64,000 nucleotides of DNA from Blumeriella jaapii. Lineage: Eukaryota > Ascomycota > Leotiomycetes > Helotiales > Drepanopezizaceae. The stretch is taken from positions 62,001-126,000 of the forward strand of contig VWND01000019.1 in the NCBI GenBank assembly GCA_009599575.1, written 5' to 3'. Of the stretch, positions 43,343-54,949 are shown piece after piece; position 1 is the stretch's first letter, and the number at the start of each line of letters is the position of its first letter. The notes under the pieces are model-generated. The model was given only the letters and a program-made list of their open reading frames with translations, did not search any database and was not told the DNA's origin. A program made the translations under genes and the position numbers.

Positions 43343-46300
43343 TTACAAATCAAACTTTTTAGCTTTATATTTTTTCGAATTTTAATCCGTTTTTAGCTTT
43401 TTTGCTATTGGTTTTTGCGGAGAAGTAGCGTTTCGCTTATCGTTTAAATTATTTTGTTTATTTTGCTTTTTTAAAAAATAGCTTAATAAAATGTCCGTCG
43501 AGGTATCGTTTAGATCTACGAACGTTTTAATAGTTTTTTCGTCGATAATATTATTAAATATCGCCGCGACGGATGCTTTTTACGATTTTTTTTCGTAAAT
43601 AATAGATTTCAGCTTTTGAACGTAATCTTACGTTTTGCAAAAAATACTAAAAAATTTTGTATTAAAATCGTGGAAATAATCGATTAGTTCGTCGTAATTA
43701 AAACCGATTAACGCTTTTGCTTCGCGTAAAACTAATAGGTCGGATCACGGCTGTTTGCCGACGAGTATTTCTGAAAAAATTCCGAAGTTTATAAAAAAAA
43801 TTATTTTACGAAATAGTTCGAAAATAATCGTTTGCAATCGAAACCACCGAAAATGCTATAATTGCTTTCGCCGCAATACAAACAATATCAAATTGCTTAT
43901 CGGATTATCGTTTTCGAAATAATTTTTGTATTTTTGCGCCGTGTAATTATTCGAATAAACCAGTATTACGCCGTCGGTTTTTTAGATTTTAAATTTAACG
44001 AAAACCTTTTGCTTAGTCGAAAAGCTGACAGGGATTATTTTATTTTTTACTTCGTAGCCTTCGGTTTCGTAGTCCGATAAAATAGCCGAGATTATTATTT
44101 TAAACGCGCTGAAATACAAAAAAGCTGGGCTTTTCTAAATAGTTTTAATTAATTTGGCGTCGTAGTATAATTACAAATAAGCTTCGATTATTCCCGAATT
44201 GTATACGAATATAAGCAGAACGTAATAATCGAAAATGGCGTCGATAAGGTTTTCGATTTTTTTCTTTTTTTAAAAATCGGCGATATTAAATTTTATAATT
44301 GTAATACGATCGAAGCCAGCGAGACTTAAAACGATCGGAACGTTAAAATATGCTATAAAGCGGCAGTTTCCAAGATTCCGAATAATTAAAGCAGCGAAGT
44401 AAAAGCCGAGGTGCATTTTAAAAGTTTGTTAAATAAAACTGTAAAGCATATTAGCGAAAAAAGCTGTAAGCGCTTTTTGGGTTTTAATTAATTTAAAATA
44501 ATGCTTGTATATAGCTACTTTTTTTTTTATAAAATACAGCAGTGGTTTGTTTTTTCCGTTATAAAACCTTGCGTAATTAACGAATTCGCAATTTAATTTA
44601 AATAAATTTTAAAATATACTTTCGGTCGAAAGGCCAGAAAAGTCGGCTTTTGGAAATATTCGTTGTTTCTATTTTTCTACGTTTTAATCGAACTTTATAA
44701 TCGCGTTAAAAGCTTTAGAATTTATTTTGAAATTTACGTAGCCCAAATAAGCTTTAGCACGCGCTTAAGTAATTTTCGCAATTTTTCGTCGGAATATAAA
44801 TTAATTATTAAAATCAATTTCGAACACGTCGTAATCCGAATTTTTAATAATAACGAATCGATTAGCGAAGCCGATAATATTAATTTTTTTTGTTATTAAA
44901 TCGCAGTACGCCGCGTAATAACATACGTGAAAATAACAAAACTTGCCGTTTTTTTTAGCGTTAACGTTATTCGTAAAAACGAAATTAAAAAATCGAAGCT
45001 TTTTAGCGAAAAAAAGCTCGAATAAAAACGAATCACCGTTTTTAAAAGTTTTTTTTATTTGTTTTAGCGTATTATATTTGCAATTTTTCGAAAAAAGCTT
45101 GATTTAGTTTTCGTTCGAAGCAAAAAAAAAAAAACTGACGGATTTATTTGATTTTTATATAAAAGTATCGAAATAAAACTTTTAAATCGTTTCGTCGTCG
45201 AAAGCGAAAGTTTTAAATAAAATAATTTGATTTTAAGCTTTTTATATAATTTTTTTCGCGATAATTTCGATATTTTTTTTCAAGTTTTTTCGGTCGAGTC
45301 GTATAATAATCGAGATTTTAAATGCTTTTATTAAAGTTTGAAATATTAGCGGTGGCGGTACGACGTTTTTAAACGCAGTAAGCGTTTTTGATATTTGTGT
45401 ATTTAATTTCGAAAGGTCAGATTCAAAATCGTTTAAATTTTTCCTTTTCGGAATGCCGGCGTTTTTTAAATTTGATTTCGTAAAATCGTCGCGTTTTTTA
45501 TTAATTAGCTTAAATTTTATCGCTCGGCGTCGATTTCCGGCTGTTTTTATTCGCGATGCTTTTTCTGCTGGCGACGCGAATAGTTTTTTCCTTCGAATAA
45601 AAAAAATTTCGGAAATGTCGGCGCGTTTTTTTACGTTTTTTATTTTTATTTTTTTCGGAATCGTTTTTATAAATACAATAAGTTTTTTATATTCGAATAA
45701 GCGGTTATTTGCTATTACGCTTTTAATTTCGTTTTCGAATTTGTTTTCGATAATTAAAAATAAAAGTCGCCGAATTATTTTAGCTGTTTTAAAAATATTA
45801 ATTATTACCGCGTATGTTTTTTCGAACTAAACGAAAATAATATTAGCTTTTTCGTTTTTTTCGTTATCGTAAATTTAAAATATCGGAATAACGTTGTTTT
45901 TTTCGTTCGGTATAAAAATGCCGCATTTAGCGACGTTTAGTTTTTTGCTTTAAAAAAAAGTTAAATTTAAAATTTCGTAGCCGATTAAAACTTTTTTTAG
46001 CGATTATATAGCGTCGTCGATCAGTTTGCAAACAGCTGTAAAAAAGCTTATAAACCTGCGGGCTTTTGAATTATTAGCTTTCAAAGCTTGCGCTTTAAAA
46101 ATATAAGCGTTTAATACCCAGACTTTTTTTTTTGTAAAAATAATAGTTTCGAAAAAGCGAGCGAAATACCGAAATAAAATAATACCGGTGATTTTGCTAA
46201 AAACGTATTTTTAAATATTTTTTTTTCGTTGATTTAATAAAAAGCGCAATATTCGGTTTGTTATTTTTTTTTTATTATTTCGAGCTTTTTTTGCTCCGGC

Positions 46301-46640
46301 GAAAGCTTTTAAAACGTTGTCGTAGTTCAGCAGAAATTTGTCGTAATTAAAGCTTTTGCGAACGAATTCAGCTTTAATAAAGCTTTCGTAGTCGAATAGA
46401 AATTCGTTGACGTTTTTAATTATTATATCGAGTTGCTTTATAAACGTTTTTACGAAAGCTGCTTATTAATTTGGAATAGCGGCATTATATACTTATTTAA
46501 ATTCGGAAAGGTTACGTATAATAGTTCCGTTTTAAAATAAATTAAAAATAAGCTTACCAGATTTAGCAACGTTTTATTTGGAAAACGATATAATATCGAT
46601 AGATTTGTTAATCAGAAAAATATATTATATTTATTAAAAA
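43343..46640 (-). pseudogene. A2 downstream ORF of unknown function (third ORF)
   Basis: About 3.3 kb, same strand as gag-pol. Readable in order: LDIIIKNVNEFLFDYESFIK; FNYDKFLLNYDNVLKAFAGA; ITGIILFRYFARFFETIIF; SKARRFISFFTAVCKLIDDA; KKVLIGYEILNL; NNRLFEYKKLIVFIKTIPKK; AGIPKRKNLNDFESDLSKLN; and a NCRFVVYSDVPIVLNLAGFD-like stretch. It ends KYKAKKFDL and stop at 43343. Stops are few and of RIP type. No transmembrane run and no family recognised; could be an accessory protein unique to this lineage. Confidence 0.65.
45549..45581 (-). repeat. 33-bp palindromic repeat, copy in A2 third ORF
   Basis: Ends ATTCGCG and CGCGAAT. Encodes FASPAEKASRI, in frame with flanking KL and KTAGNRRR. Confidence 0.85.
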
Positions 46641-47080
46641 ATAAATAAGAAAAAATACGAAAATTATAAAATATTTATATTCAAAAGTTACGGAAATTTG
46701 CATATTGTTTTTTTAATAAATTATAATTGTTTAAACAGGCATTCGTTCAGAACAACGAAAAAAATAAATAATGCAGAAAATAGCAAATAATGAAATGCAT
46801 AAAAAATAGTTTTTATAAAATGTATAAGCAATATAAATATATTAAATATGCGGCTCAAATATATATAAAGCTTTTGTTTTAGTAAACAAAAAGTATAATC
46901 AAATAAAAAAAAGTATATTAGATGTCTTAAACAATATAAAAAAGGGTTTTAAAAATAAACAGTATATATCAAAACAAAAATAATAAAATAGCATATAATA
47001 AAAAGAAAAACAATAAATAATAAAAACAGTAAAACAGTTAGTAAACAATTTTATATATACCTTTCTCCTTTTCGGTTATA
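46641..47080 (-). other. A2 AT-rich spacer
   Basis: Homologous to 16991-17480; no gene seen. Confidence 0.55.
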
Positions 47081-48109
47081 AGTGGAATTACGACTTGAAT
47101 TGTGTTTTTAGTAGCGGGGTCGTCGTTCGGCTGTTTTTAGACCTTTTCAGAGGGTTTTTTTTTTTTTTTCAGAAGTATAATCGCTTTGGTTAAAATCGTC
47201 GTCGGAATCGCTGGAATCGGAGTCGCTGTCTAAATCAGAATCCAGAAAATAAATTTGCTGGTTTTTTTTGTAAAATCGTTTTAACCGATTGGCGGCGAAC
47301 GTTTCTTTTAGTTTTGTTATCGAATTCCGTAAATTTGTAATAGCTTTTATTTAATTCGGCTTCGCATACTTCGTAAAATCCGAGCTATTTATAATTAAAC
47401 TTAATATCGGCCGATTTATTAATAGCGCGCTGAACGTCGTAAATTAAAATCAGATTTTCTTTTTTAATTAGCGTTTTTTTTAAAACCTTGGTTTTATTTT
47501 AAATTTTTTTAATTGCTTTTTTATATTTTTTCTTTTTTAAAATTATTTTTTTTATATTTATATCGCGGTAATCGAATTGCTTAAATCTTATTGCTAATAA
47601 ATTAGCTTTCGTTTTTATTTTGACCACGTTATAAAGCTTTTACACAGGCTATTTTATTTCCAAAAATAATCGAACGTTTCTGCCGTATTAAATAAAAAAT
47701 AAAATTATTTTAATAAAAGCGTATATGTATATGCGTATAGCAAAAAGCATTTCCGAGAATTTCCGCGACCAACGCTTATAGCCTTTTCGAATAGCTTTTA
47801 AAAAGCCGTCGAAAATATTCCTATGGCTTCGTTTAACGGATCCGTTGCTTTTCGAATTATAGGCTAAAATTTAAATACGCTAAATGCCGTATTTTTTTAT
47901 AAAAGTCTTAATAACGCTTTTATTTTCGGATTTATTATCGACGTTTAATTTGCTAAACAAATCGTAGCGATATACAACGTTTTTTTAAAAAAAAGTTGCT
48001 ATAGCTTCGAAAATAGCGTTTCGGAAAAATCGCTTTTTAAGCTATTTAAATAAATTATCGATAACAAATACGAAGTACGTATACTTGCGATCGATAATCG
48101 GTACGCGTA
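47081..48109 (-). pseudogene. A2 integrase, C-terminal part (cut by B3)
   Basis: Minus-strand homologue of A1 17500-18490, including the YNS..NGSVKR equivalent near 47840. Near 47160-47240 the plus strand has repeated TCGTCGGAATCG / TCGGAGTCG blocks, meaning an acidic Asp/Ser-rich coding stretch (DSDSDSSDSDD type) close to the end of the polyprotein. Interrupted by B3 at GCGTA. Confidence 0.72.
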
Positions 48110-48327
48110 TGTCAGGGTGCATCAGAAGGCAGACCAGAAAGCAAAGCATTCATTTGATTAATGTATTAAATTTTAGAAATCTAAAAGAATACAAAAGGTC
48201 CGTTTGGTTATATTTTTGGATCCACCTGGGTCGTGCCTGCTCGGGCCACTGACCGAAAGCCGAAGGCCGAAGGCCGTTCGGCAAAGTCTCGGCCAAAGGC
48301 CGAAAACTTAGATCGTACCCTTTGACA
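48110..48327 (-). repeat. 3' LTR of B3
   Basis: 218 bp, TGTCAGGGTGCATCAG to CCCTTTGACA, with GCCGAAGGCCGAAGGCCG near 48257. The copy at 54128-54345 differs mainly by transitions. Confidence 0.95.
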
Positions 48328-48374
48328 CTTTCCCCCCTTTTCGACTAGGCCTTCTGTCCTTTTTTCTTCTGTTT

Positions 48375-48700
48375 TTATTGCTTATTAATTTAATATCGAA
48401 ATCATTTTCAGTCGAAGGTAATCGGTTTTTTGCCAATATTAATTGGACTTAAAAACAATGCTTCCCGGATTCGACGTCGAAATCATTCTTAATTAGAAAT
48501 AATCGGTCCCTTGCCAATATTAATTAAACTTGAAAGCAATGCTTCCCGGGTTCGATATCGAAATTATTCTTAATTAGAAATAATCGGTCCTTTGCTAATA
48601 TTAATTAAATTTAAAAGTAATGCTTCCCGGGTTTGACGTCGAAATTATTCTTAATTAAAAATAATCGGTCTTTCGCCAATATAAATTAAACTTAAATCTT
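48375..48700 (-). repeat. 3' untranslated tandem repeats of B3 (about 4 units)
   Basis: Units of about 86 bp with GAAATCATT, TTAATTAGAAATAATCGGTC, GCCAATATTAATTAAA and AATGCTTCCCGG. Diverged in sequence from B1/B2 but in the same place and of the same period. Confidence 0.87.
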
Positions 48701-48811
48701 CACGTATAATCAACTGGTTTCAAAATAGATAAATAGTAAAAATAAATTTATTAAATGCAAATACTAACGATCTTCTTTTTTTTGTGAGCCGGGTTTAAAA
48801 AAGTTATTTCT

Positions 48812-48957
48812 AAAAAATTGAGCAATCAATTCTAAAAAGTGTTCCAGGTCTTCTGCTTTTTGCCAAAAATCGTAATCTGAAAACCAGCTTTTCCATTTTA
48901 TTAAAAAGTGCAATTTCTTTCAGCGACTTTTAAATGCGAAATCCAAAATCTGGTTAA
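48812..48957 (-). pseudogene. B3 chromodomain
   Basis: The minus strand reads QILDFAFKSR, stop, KKLHFLIKWKSWFSDYDFW, then QKAEDLEHFLELIAQFF. The aromatic cage Trp residues and the KW..W motif survive, with one premature stop. C-terminal end of integrase; in chromoviruses it targets heterochromatin. Confidence 0.88.
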
Positions 48958-48973
48958 CCTCCCATTTTTTTTC

Positions 48974-50200
48974 TTAATTTCCGAAATCGTTTTCTACCAG
49001 CTCGAAACCTGGTGCTGTCTTTTCCCTTTTTCTTTCGATTCTTGTCGCCTCGCGGTAAAAGCTTAACAGGCTGACGTGGAAAACGTCGTAGAATTTCCAG
49101 GTTTTTAAAAATCGGAATTTGTATACTTGAAAACCGATTTTATTCAAAATTGGAAAAAAGCCAAATCTTTTTGCGTCCAGCTTTTTGCAGGATCTTTTTG
49201 TTTTTAGATTTCTTATATTTAAATAAACTTTTTTTTTCAATCGTAAAAATGTTTTAAAATATATTTTTTATTATAATACTTCGCTTAAATATCTTATACG
49301 TAAAAAATAGTCTTTTTCAGGATTTAATAAGTACGTTTCAATTTTTGCGCCAATTGCTGGACGGACTCTGACTCGTAGTTTGATAACCTTTCCAATTCGA
49401 ACGGCTTCGCTTTAATACCGTTCGCCTCGAATAATAACATTCTAATAAAAAACGAAATTGCGTTGTTAATAGCGAATTTTACTATCGAAAGCAAATCTGG
49501 CCAATCGTTTTAATTAAAATCCACGTAAAAGCGCAAAATATTTTTTAATACTACGTTTATTCTTTCGGTTTGTCCGTCGGTCTGTAAATAAAAAGCTATA
49601 AATAATTTTCGTTTAATACGAAGCATAACGGTAAATATATTCCAAAAGTTTAAAATAAATAATAACCCACGATCGGAAATAATATCGTCGGGCATTTCGT
49701 ATTTAAAAAATACTATTTTGCAAAAGATATAAGCGAATTATAAAATTATTATATTTTTGCGAACCGCGATAAAATAAAATTGTTTAATTAATTGGCAAAC
49801 GATTATTAAAATCGCGTCGTAAACGGATGGTTTATCGGTTTTGCTATAAGCGAAATCTCTTTTGCTAAAAACGTTTGGTAAGTCTATAACTAGATCAAAT
49901 AAAATGCTATCCTATAATCGCGTTAGGACGGATAATAGGCACAATTCTCTATTTATTTTTAATTTTAAAAATTTGTTTCTTTTACAGGCGATGCAAAAAA
50001 AAATGTAATCTTCGATATCTGCGGTTATTCCCGGCCAATAAAACAAGCGTTTTAAAAATAACGTAGTTTTGTCGCGTCCGAAGTAACCTGCCGTTGAATT
50101 ATCGTGGAATTCTTCCAAAAGTCGCTTTTTAAAAATAAAATCTAATAAAATATAAAATCTTAAGCTTTTATATATCCATATACTATCGATTAATAAAAAG
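48974..50200 (-). pseudogene. B3 integrase
   Basis: The H2C2 zinc domain (49912-50118) reads HDNSTAGYFGRDKTTLFLKR, then LFYWPGITADIEDYIFFCIA and CKRNK; the first His pair is partly changed. The core segment (49510-49695) MPDDIISDRGLLFILNFWNI keeps the catalytic Asp, with LQTDGQTERIN (family TDGQTER.N). The end (48974-49240) reads KTWKFYDVFHVSLLSFYREA. Separated by frame breaks. The best integrase in the window. Confidence 0.92.
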
Positions 50201-50639
50201 TCGGTGCCGGAAAGGTTTTCGTGAAAGCGTTGCGTATATATAATATCGAAAGTAATGCTTTTTAAAAAAGTTTCTAATATTTCTGGGTTTATTTCGTATT
50301 CGTTATTTTTTATAATTAAAAGATTATTTTCCCGTATCTAATTATACTATATTTCTTCCAGCTTCAACTTCGCGCTCTCGATCCTTTTTTTAATCAATCT
50401 TTCAGCCGTAATACAAATTAAATATAGGACGTTCTCTTGTTTTTTTAGCAATAACAGTTTATTTAAGCCTTCGGTCGTGGCCGAATACAACAAGGGTTTA
50501 ACAAATTCGGAAAATTCTTAAGCGTAATCCGGCCTTTTTAAAAAAGCGTCAGCCGGGTTTTTCGAATCCGTTTTATAAATAATTTCGAAATCGATCGTAA
50601 AAAGCGTTATGGCTTATTTAACTTGTCGTCGGGTCAAAA

Positions 50640-51093
50640 TACGAATAATCATAAAATATTTTAAATTATTATAATCAAAAATAATAGTAATCTTATAACG
50701 TGCGTCTTCCAGATAATATCGCTAGTATTTAATCGATTTCATAATCGCCAAAAGCTTTTGATCGAACGTCGTGTAATTGACTTTTGCAGATATGAATTTT
50801 CGAAAATAAAACGCGATTAAATAAAAATAAATATCGTTTTGTCGTTAAAATATAATTCTTGCAAATGCGATAATAAATATATCGCATTCGAGCCAAACTT
50901 TTAGATTTGGGTCGAAGTATACCAGCAAAAGGGCCTTGTTAAAAGCTTTTTGCAGTTCGCGAAAGAACTTAATAGCCTCGTTATTCCAGGCGAAAAAAGC
51001 TTTGCTTTTCAACAATTTAATCATTTCCGTAGCGATCAAACTGTAATAATAAATAAACTTTCGGTAAAAATTGTAAAATCCGAAAAAAAACAA
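50640..51093 (-). pseudogene. B3 RNase H
   Basis: GFYNFYRKFIYYYSLIATEM, then AFFAWNNEAIKFFRELQKAF and LLVYFDPNLKVWLECDIFII (50845-51093). Typical RT-RNase H boundary (W...C..AF..LK). Confidence 0.9.
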
Positions 51094-51123
51094 CGTCTTT
51101 TTAGCTATAATAAAAATTAGCTA

Positions 51124-51771
51124 TTAATTAATCGTATCCATTCTTTTTCTATTCATATCCACGCCGAAAAAAAACATCACAAAACCGAAAAACTCTATTT
51201 TAATCGTGTTAAATTCGCATTTTTCCAGCTTGCAATATAGTTTGGCGTTGAAAAAAGCGTTTAGAACAGTTTTAACGTATTCGGTATAAATATATTCGTT
51301 ATCGAAATAAATTAATATATTATTTAAATACACCACGACGAATATATCTACGAAATCCCTGAAAATTCTGTTAATATAAATTTGGAAAGTCGCTAGAACG
51401 TTGCATAAACCGAAAAGCATAACCAGATATTCGAAAAAGCCAAATCGGATACGGAAAGCGGTCTTCCACTTATGTCCTTTTACTATGCGAATCAAATTAA
51501 AACTTTATCGCAGATCGAATTTAATAAAAATTTTAACTTTACTTAAGCGATTGAGAATTTCGGAAACCAAAAGGATTAAATATCGGTTTAGAACTATAAC
51601 GGCGTTCAGTCCGCGATAATCCACGCAAAATCTTAATACGCCGTCTTTTTTAATCGTATAAAACAATAGCGCGGCGGCTTCAAACTTTAATAATCGAATA
51701 AATCTTTGGTTTTGCATTTGTATCAAATAATCCTTCAGCACTTTCAGTTTTTTTTTAAAAAGATTATACAA
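51124..51771 (-). pseudogene. B3 reverse transcriptase
   Basis: Two long frames on the minus strand in the same register, separated by one stop near 51500. The first (51505-51771) ends TIKKDGVLRFCVDYRGLNAV, then RYLILLVSEILNRL and KIFIKFDLR. The second (51124-51495) reads KTAFRIRFGFFEYLVMLFGL, then VYLNNILIYFDNEYIYTEYV. YLDD has become YLNN. Otherwise all RT motifs are in order. Confidence 0.94.
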
Positions 51772-51839
51772 CAGGCCGTATAAAAGTTTAATATCGGATC
51801 GGAAATGAATTTCGTGATTAAAGCCGGGACGTTCGGATA

Positions 51840-52680
51840 AAAGAATTTAAAACTTTAATTTGCTAAAAACCGTATTTTTAAATTCGGAATATTTCTCTGG
51901 TAATCGGACTTCTTTTTTATTATTTAAAATCAGATTAAATAACTTTTCTATAAAATTTTGTAAAAATCCCGGAATTTAGCTTAATAAGCAAAGATTTCGC
52001 TGATAAAATAATCTATCGATTCCGCGGCGTCGTTTATCAAAAGCATATATTCGTCCGTTATTTATAATATTATATAAAATGTTTTGGTCGGAAAAATGAT
52101 CCGGTTTTAAACTGAATTTTCCCGATTTCCAATCGACGATCGAATTGTATTATTCGAGCCAAAATCGCCCGAAAATAAAATTCGCGAAATACATATCTAT
52201 CCTTCTAAAATCTTGCAAGCCGGGCGATTTTATTACGTAACAATTTGCGAACATTTAAATTATGCCGTTATCGCAAACCGATGCAAGTTTTCGGTTTTAA
52301 GCGTTTTTAATTAAAAAGCAAAAGTTGGTTCTAATGCTAAAATAAATAAATAATAAAATTGCGTTGTTAATAAAGTTTTTAATAGCGCCATAATCCACAA
52401 TAGCGTCGAATTTCTTAAAGTTTTCGTTTTCGTTTTTAATAATTATCGGTATAAAATATAAATTGAAATTAATAATTATATTAAGCAAATCGTTTAAATA
52501 TAAAAATATAATAACAAACGTCGTTAATAGCAATTTATCGTTGGTTTCGGCCTCGTTTAAGCTGTTTAAAAAAGTTTGCATAACGGAGTTTTTGCCCAGA
52601 GTTTCCGTCGCTCCTAACGGCAAATAAAATTCTCGTTTTTTAAACACTTCTATGCCATATGCCCGGTGCTTTCGCAATTA
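51840..52680 (-). pseudogene. B3 protease and linker
   Basis: The frame at 52297-52677 ends with FDAIVDYGAIKNFINNAILL, the retropepsin site D-x-G-A with Asp kept (VDYGA; Tyr replaces Ser/Cys). The linker at 51840-52040 matches B1 8539-8736. Confidence 0.82.
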
Positions 52681-54000
52681 AAACAAGCGTTAGCATCCCG
52701 GAATTTCTTTCTTTTTTTCCTATCCATTTCGGAATATCGGAAACGCTTTTTAGCGTTGTCGGAGCCGGTAATCAATAATAAACGAAATTCTAAAATGGTC
52801 GAGATGTTTTTAATAAAAGCGCTGCTATTGCTCCTTAAATTGCTTTTGTTTCCGAAATCGAAATGGACTTTCTTTTCCGAAAACAGGCTTGTTTCGCTCC
52901 GGATATATTTTTCAGCTTTCAGGGCGCAGTTTTTTATTTGCGCGTAAATAATTAATAAAAAGCCTCGAATCAGGTCGTAAATGCTTTTAAAAATCGGGCG
53001 TATTAATTTCATTCGGTATCGTAACAAAACAGCCTGTTTTTCGTAGCGCTAAAAGGTTTCTTATAGAACGGTTTCGAAATAATTAATAAAATCGGTTATA
53101 AACTAAGTCGCGAACATTTGGCATCGTTCCATTTTCTTATCAGCTTCGACCGAATTCTCAATCCGAGCGTATTTTTAATAGAACCAAACCTTCAAAAAGA
53201 CCCAAATCATAAATTTGTCGATTTCTGAAAAGTCTTTGCAATAAATTCGAATATATGCGATCCGTTTTTTAATTAAATCGGATAAATAATCTTTCGCGGT
53301 TAAAACCTGTAAATCCGATCGGAAAATGCTTTTTTTAGCGAAATAATCTTTTATTTCCAACAACCAATATCTAATGTCGTTTTTAAAAAAAGTGAAGATT
53401 AATAATAATTTCGATCTAAAAAAGTTTTTAAATCGTTATAGTACATAACTAGCAAAAAAGAAATTGGCGAATTCGGCTTTTAAAATAATCGGTTCGCCTT
53501 TAAACTTTATAAAAATTAAAAGCGAAATAGAAATAATGATGGAATTGTAAAAATCTGGTTATTAAATAATAAATTTCCAAGAAAAGGCAGGTTACGATAA
53601 AAATCAAAAGCAATTTGGTTGGTTCCGAAAAATGCAAAAACTTTAGCAAAAGATCGTTGCAACTCTATTTGCTAAGCTTCCATGGCTGCGAATCTAACTT
53701 CCATAATTCTATTTCTTTCGCGTTCTGCCTTTAATTAAGCTCTGATACGTAAAAAAGTCTCGAAACGGAAAAAGAAAAAGTTGCGTAATCGTTCGTTAGC
53801 GGCAAAAAGTTGCGAAATAAATTAAAACGGAAAAAAAAAAAGGTCGGAAAATAAAAAGCTATCGTCGATCTAGTTTTTGTAATTATCGTTTGCTTCGGTC
53901 GTTATATTATCTGACGTCCGAATGTTTAATAAAATAATATTAGTAAAATTGGAGTTTTGGCTTGAAAAATGTTTTTTTTTCCAGAACCTGTTGAATTCCT
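52650..54000 (-). pseudogene. B3 gag
   Basis: The frame at 52650-53027 reads IYAQIKNCALKAEKYIRSET and finishes NACFNCESTGHMA, an intact-looking start of a CCHC zinc knuckle with His retained. A second frame (53175-53363) covers KDYFAKKSIFRSDLQVLTAK. The amino-terminal part has stops. The plus-strand frame at 52666-52947 is a shadow. Confidence 0.85.
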
Positions 54001-54127
54001 TTTTTCGTTGCGGATTAATCGTAAGGCCGATCGGTTTTCTACCAAAATCTAAGGCTTGAAACATGCGGGATTGGGTAAATAATAAAAAAAAATACTTGCC
54101 GGCCGGTTCTGAAAAAAAGATTCAAAA
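54001..54127 (-). other. B3 leader
   Basis: Between gag and 5' LTR. GCCGGCCGGTTCTGAAAAAA adjoins the LTR and is conserved with B1 and B2. Confidence 0.55.
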
Positions 54128-54345
54128 TATCAGAATGCATCAGAAAGCAAACCAGAAAGCAAAGCATTTATTTGGTTAATATACTAAATCTTAGGGATTT
54201 AAAAGAATACAAAAGGTCCGTTTGGTTATATTTTTGAATTCACCTGGGTCGTGCCTGCTCGGGCCACTGACCGAAAGCCGAAGGCCGAAGGCCGTTCGGC
54301 AAGGTCTCGGCCAAAGGCCGAGAACTTGGACCGTGCCCTCTGACA
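54128..54345 (-). repeat. 5' LTR of B3
   Basis: 218 bp, start mutated to TATCAGAATGC, end TGACA. The open frame 54240-54437 is only LTR plus A2 sequence. Confidence 0.95.
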
Positions 54346-54827
54346 GCGTATAACGTCGAAATTGATTTTTTTCTAAATTTTAAAAAACCACGTCGGATAT
54401 AATAAGTTTTTTTCGGCCAAGCTTTCGTTTTTAGCAAAAAATACAGCTTTTAACGAAAGCTTTGCAGTTTTCGAAATATTTTTTTTATTAAAAATTATTT
54501 TTAATTCGGTAATAAATGGCTTTAGCTTTTTTATAAAACATTTTTTCGTAAGCTTTTTTTATAATTTGAAATTTATCAGCTTTGTTATCTATTATTAAGC
54601 GTTTTTGATATATATTATTTTTTATTTTATACAGCTTTTTGTCGGCTAAAATATAATCGAAAACTTAATTTTTAAATAATTTAAACTGATAGTTTAATAC
54701 GTTAAATAGTTTAAATAAAATAATTAAATAATATGCGATTAAATAAAAATCGTCGGTTTCGTAATTATCGATCAAAAGTTTATTTTCGTCGTTAATCGGC
54801 TTATTCCGATTGTTTTCGGTCAAATCT

Positions 54828-54860
54828 ATTCGCGGTGCCAGCCGAAATAATAACGCGAAT
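54828..54860 (-). repeat. 33-bp palindromic repeat, copy in A2 pol linker
   Basis: Ends ATTCGCG and CGCGAAT; encodes FALLFRLAPRI. Confidence 0.9.
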
Positions 54861-54890
54861 GCTTTTTCGGCCCGAAAATTAATGTTTTTT

Positions 54891-54923
54891 ATTCGCGGTG
54901 CTAGCCGAAATAACAACGCGAAT
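54891..54923 (-). repeat. 33-bp palindromic repeat, second copy in A2 pol linker
   Basis: Ends ATTCGCG and CGCGAAT, 30 bp from the previous copy; encodes .ALLFRLAPRI. Confidence 0.9.
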
Positions 54924-54949
54924 AATTTTGGTTCTGTAAAACCTAAAAC

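Larger units (their letters stand above)
48110..54345 (-). mobile_element. Element B3: complete, least-damaged Ty3/gypsy chromovirus
   Basis: 6,236 bp, LTRs of 218 bp at both ends, perfect TGTCA...TGACA outer ends, target duplication GCGTA (48105-48109, 54346-54350). Full chromovirus order on the minus strand. LTRs differ from B1/B2 enough to be a subfamily. Many Trp and His codons survive, so it is younger or less exposed to RIP than its relatives. Confidence 0.96.
54351..54949 (-). pseudogene. A2 integrase, amino-terminal part, and linker
   Basis: The frame at 54665-54916 reads LFRLAPRIKNI, then EKAFALLFRLAPRIDLTENN and YETDDFYLIAYYLIILFKLF. Left of it (54351-54660) lies the A1-like KLYKIKN region of integrase, cut by B3. 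Confidence 0.78.
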
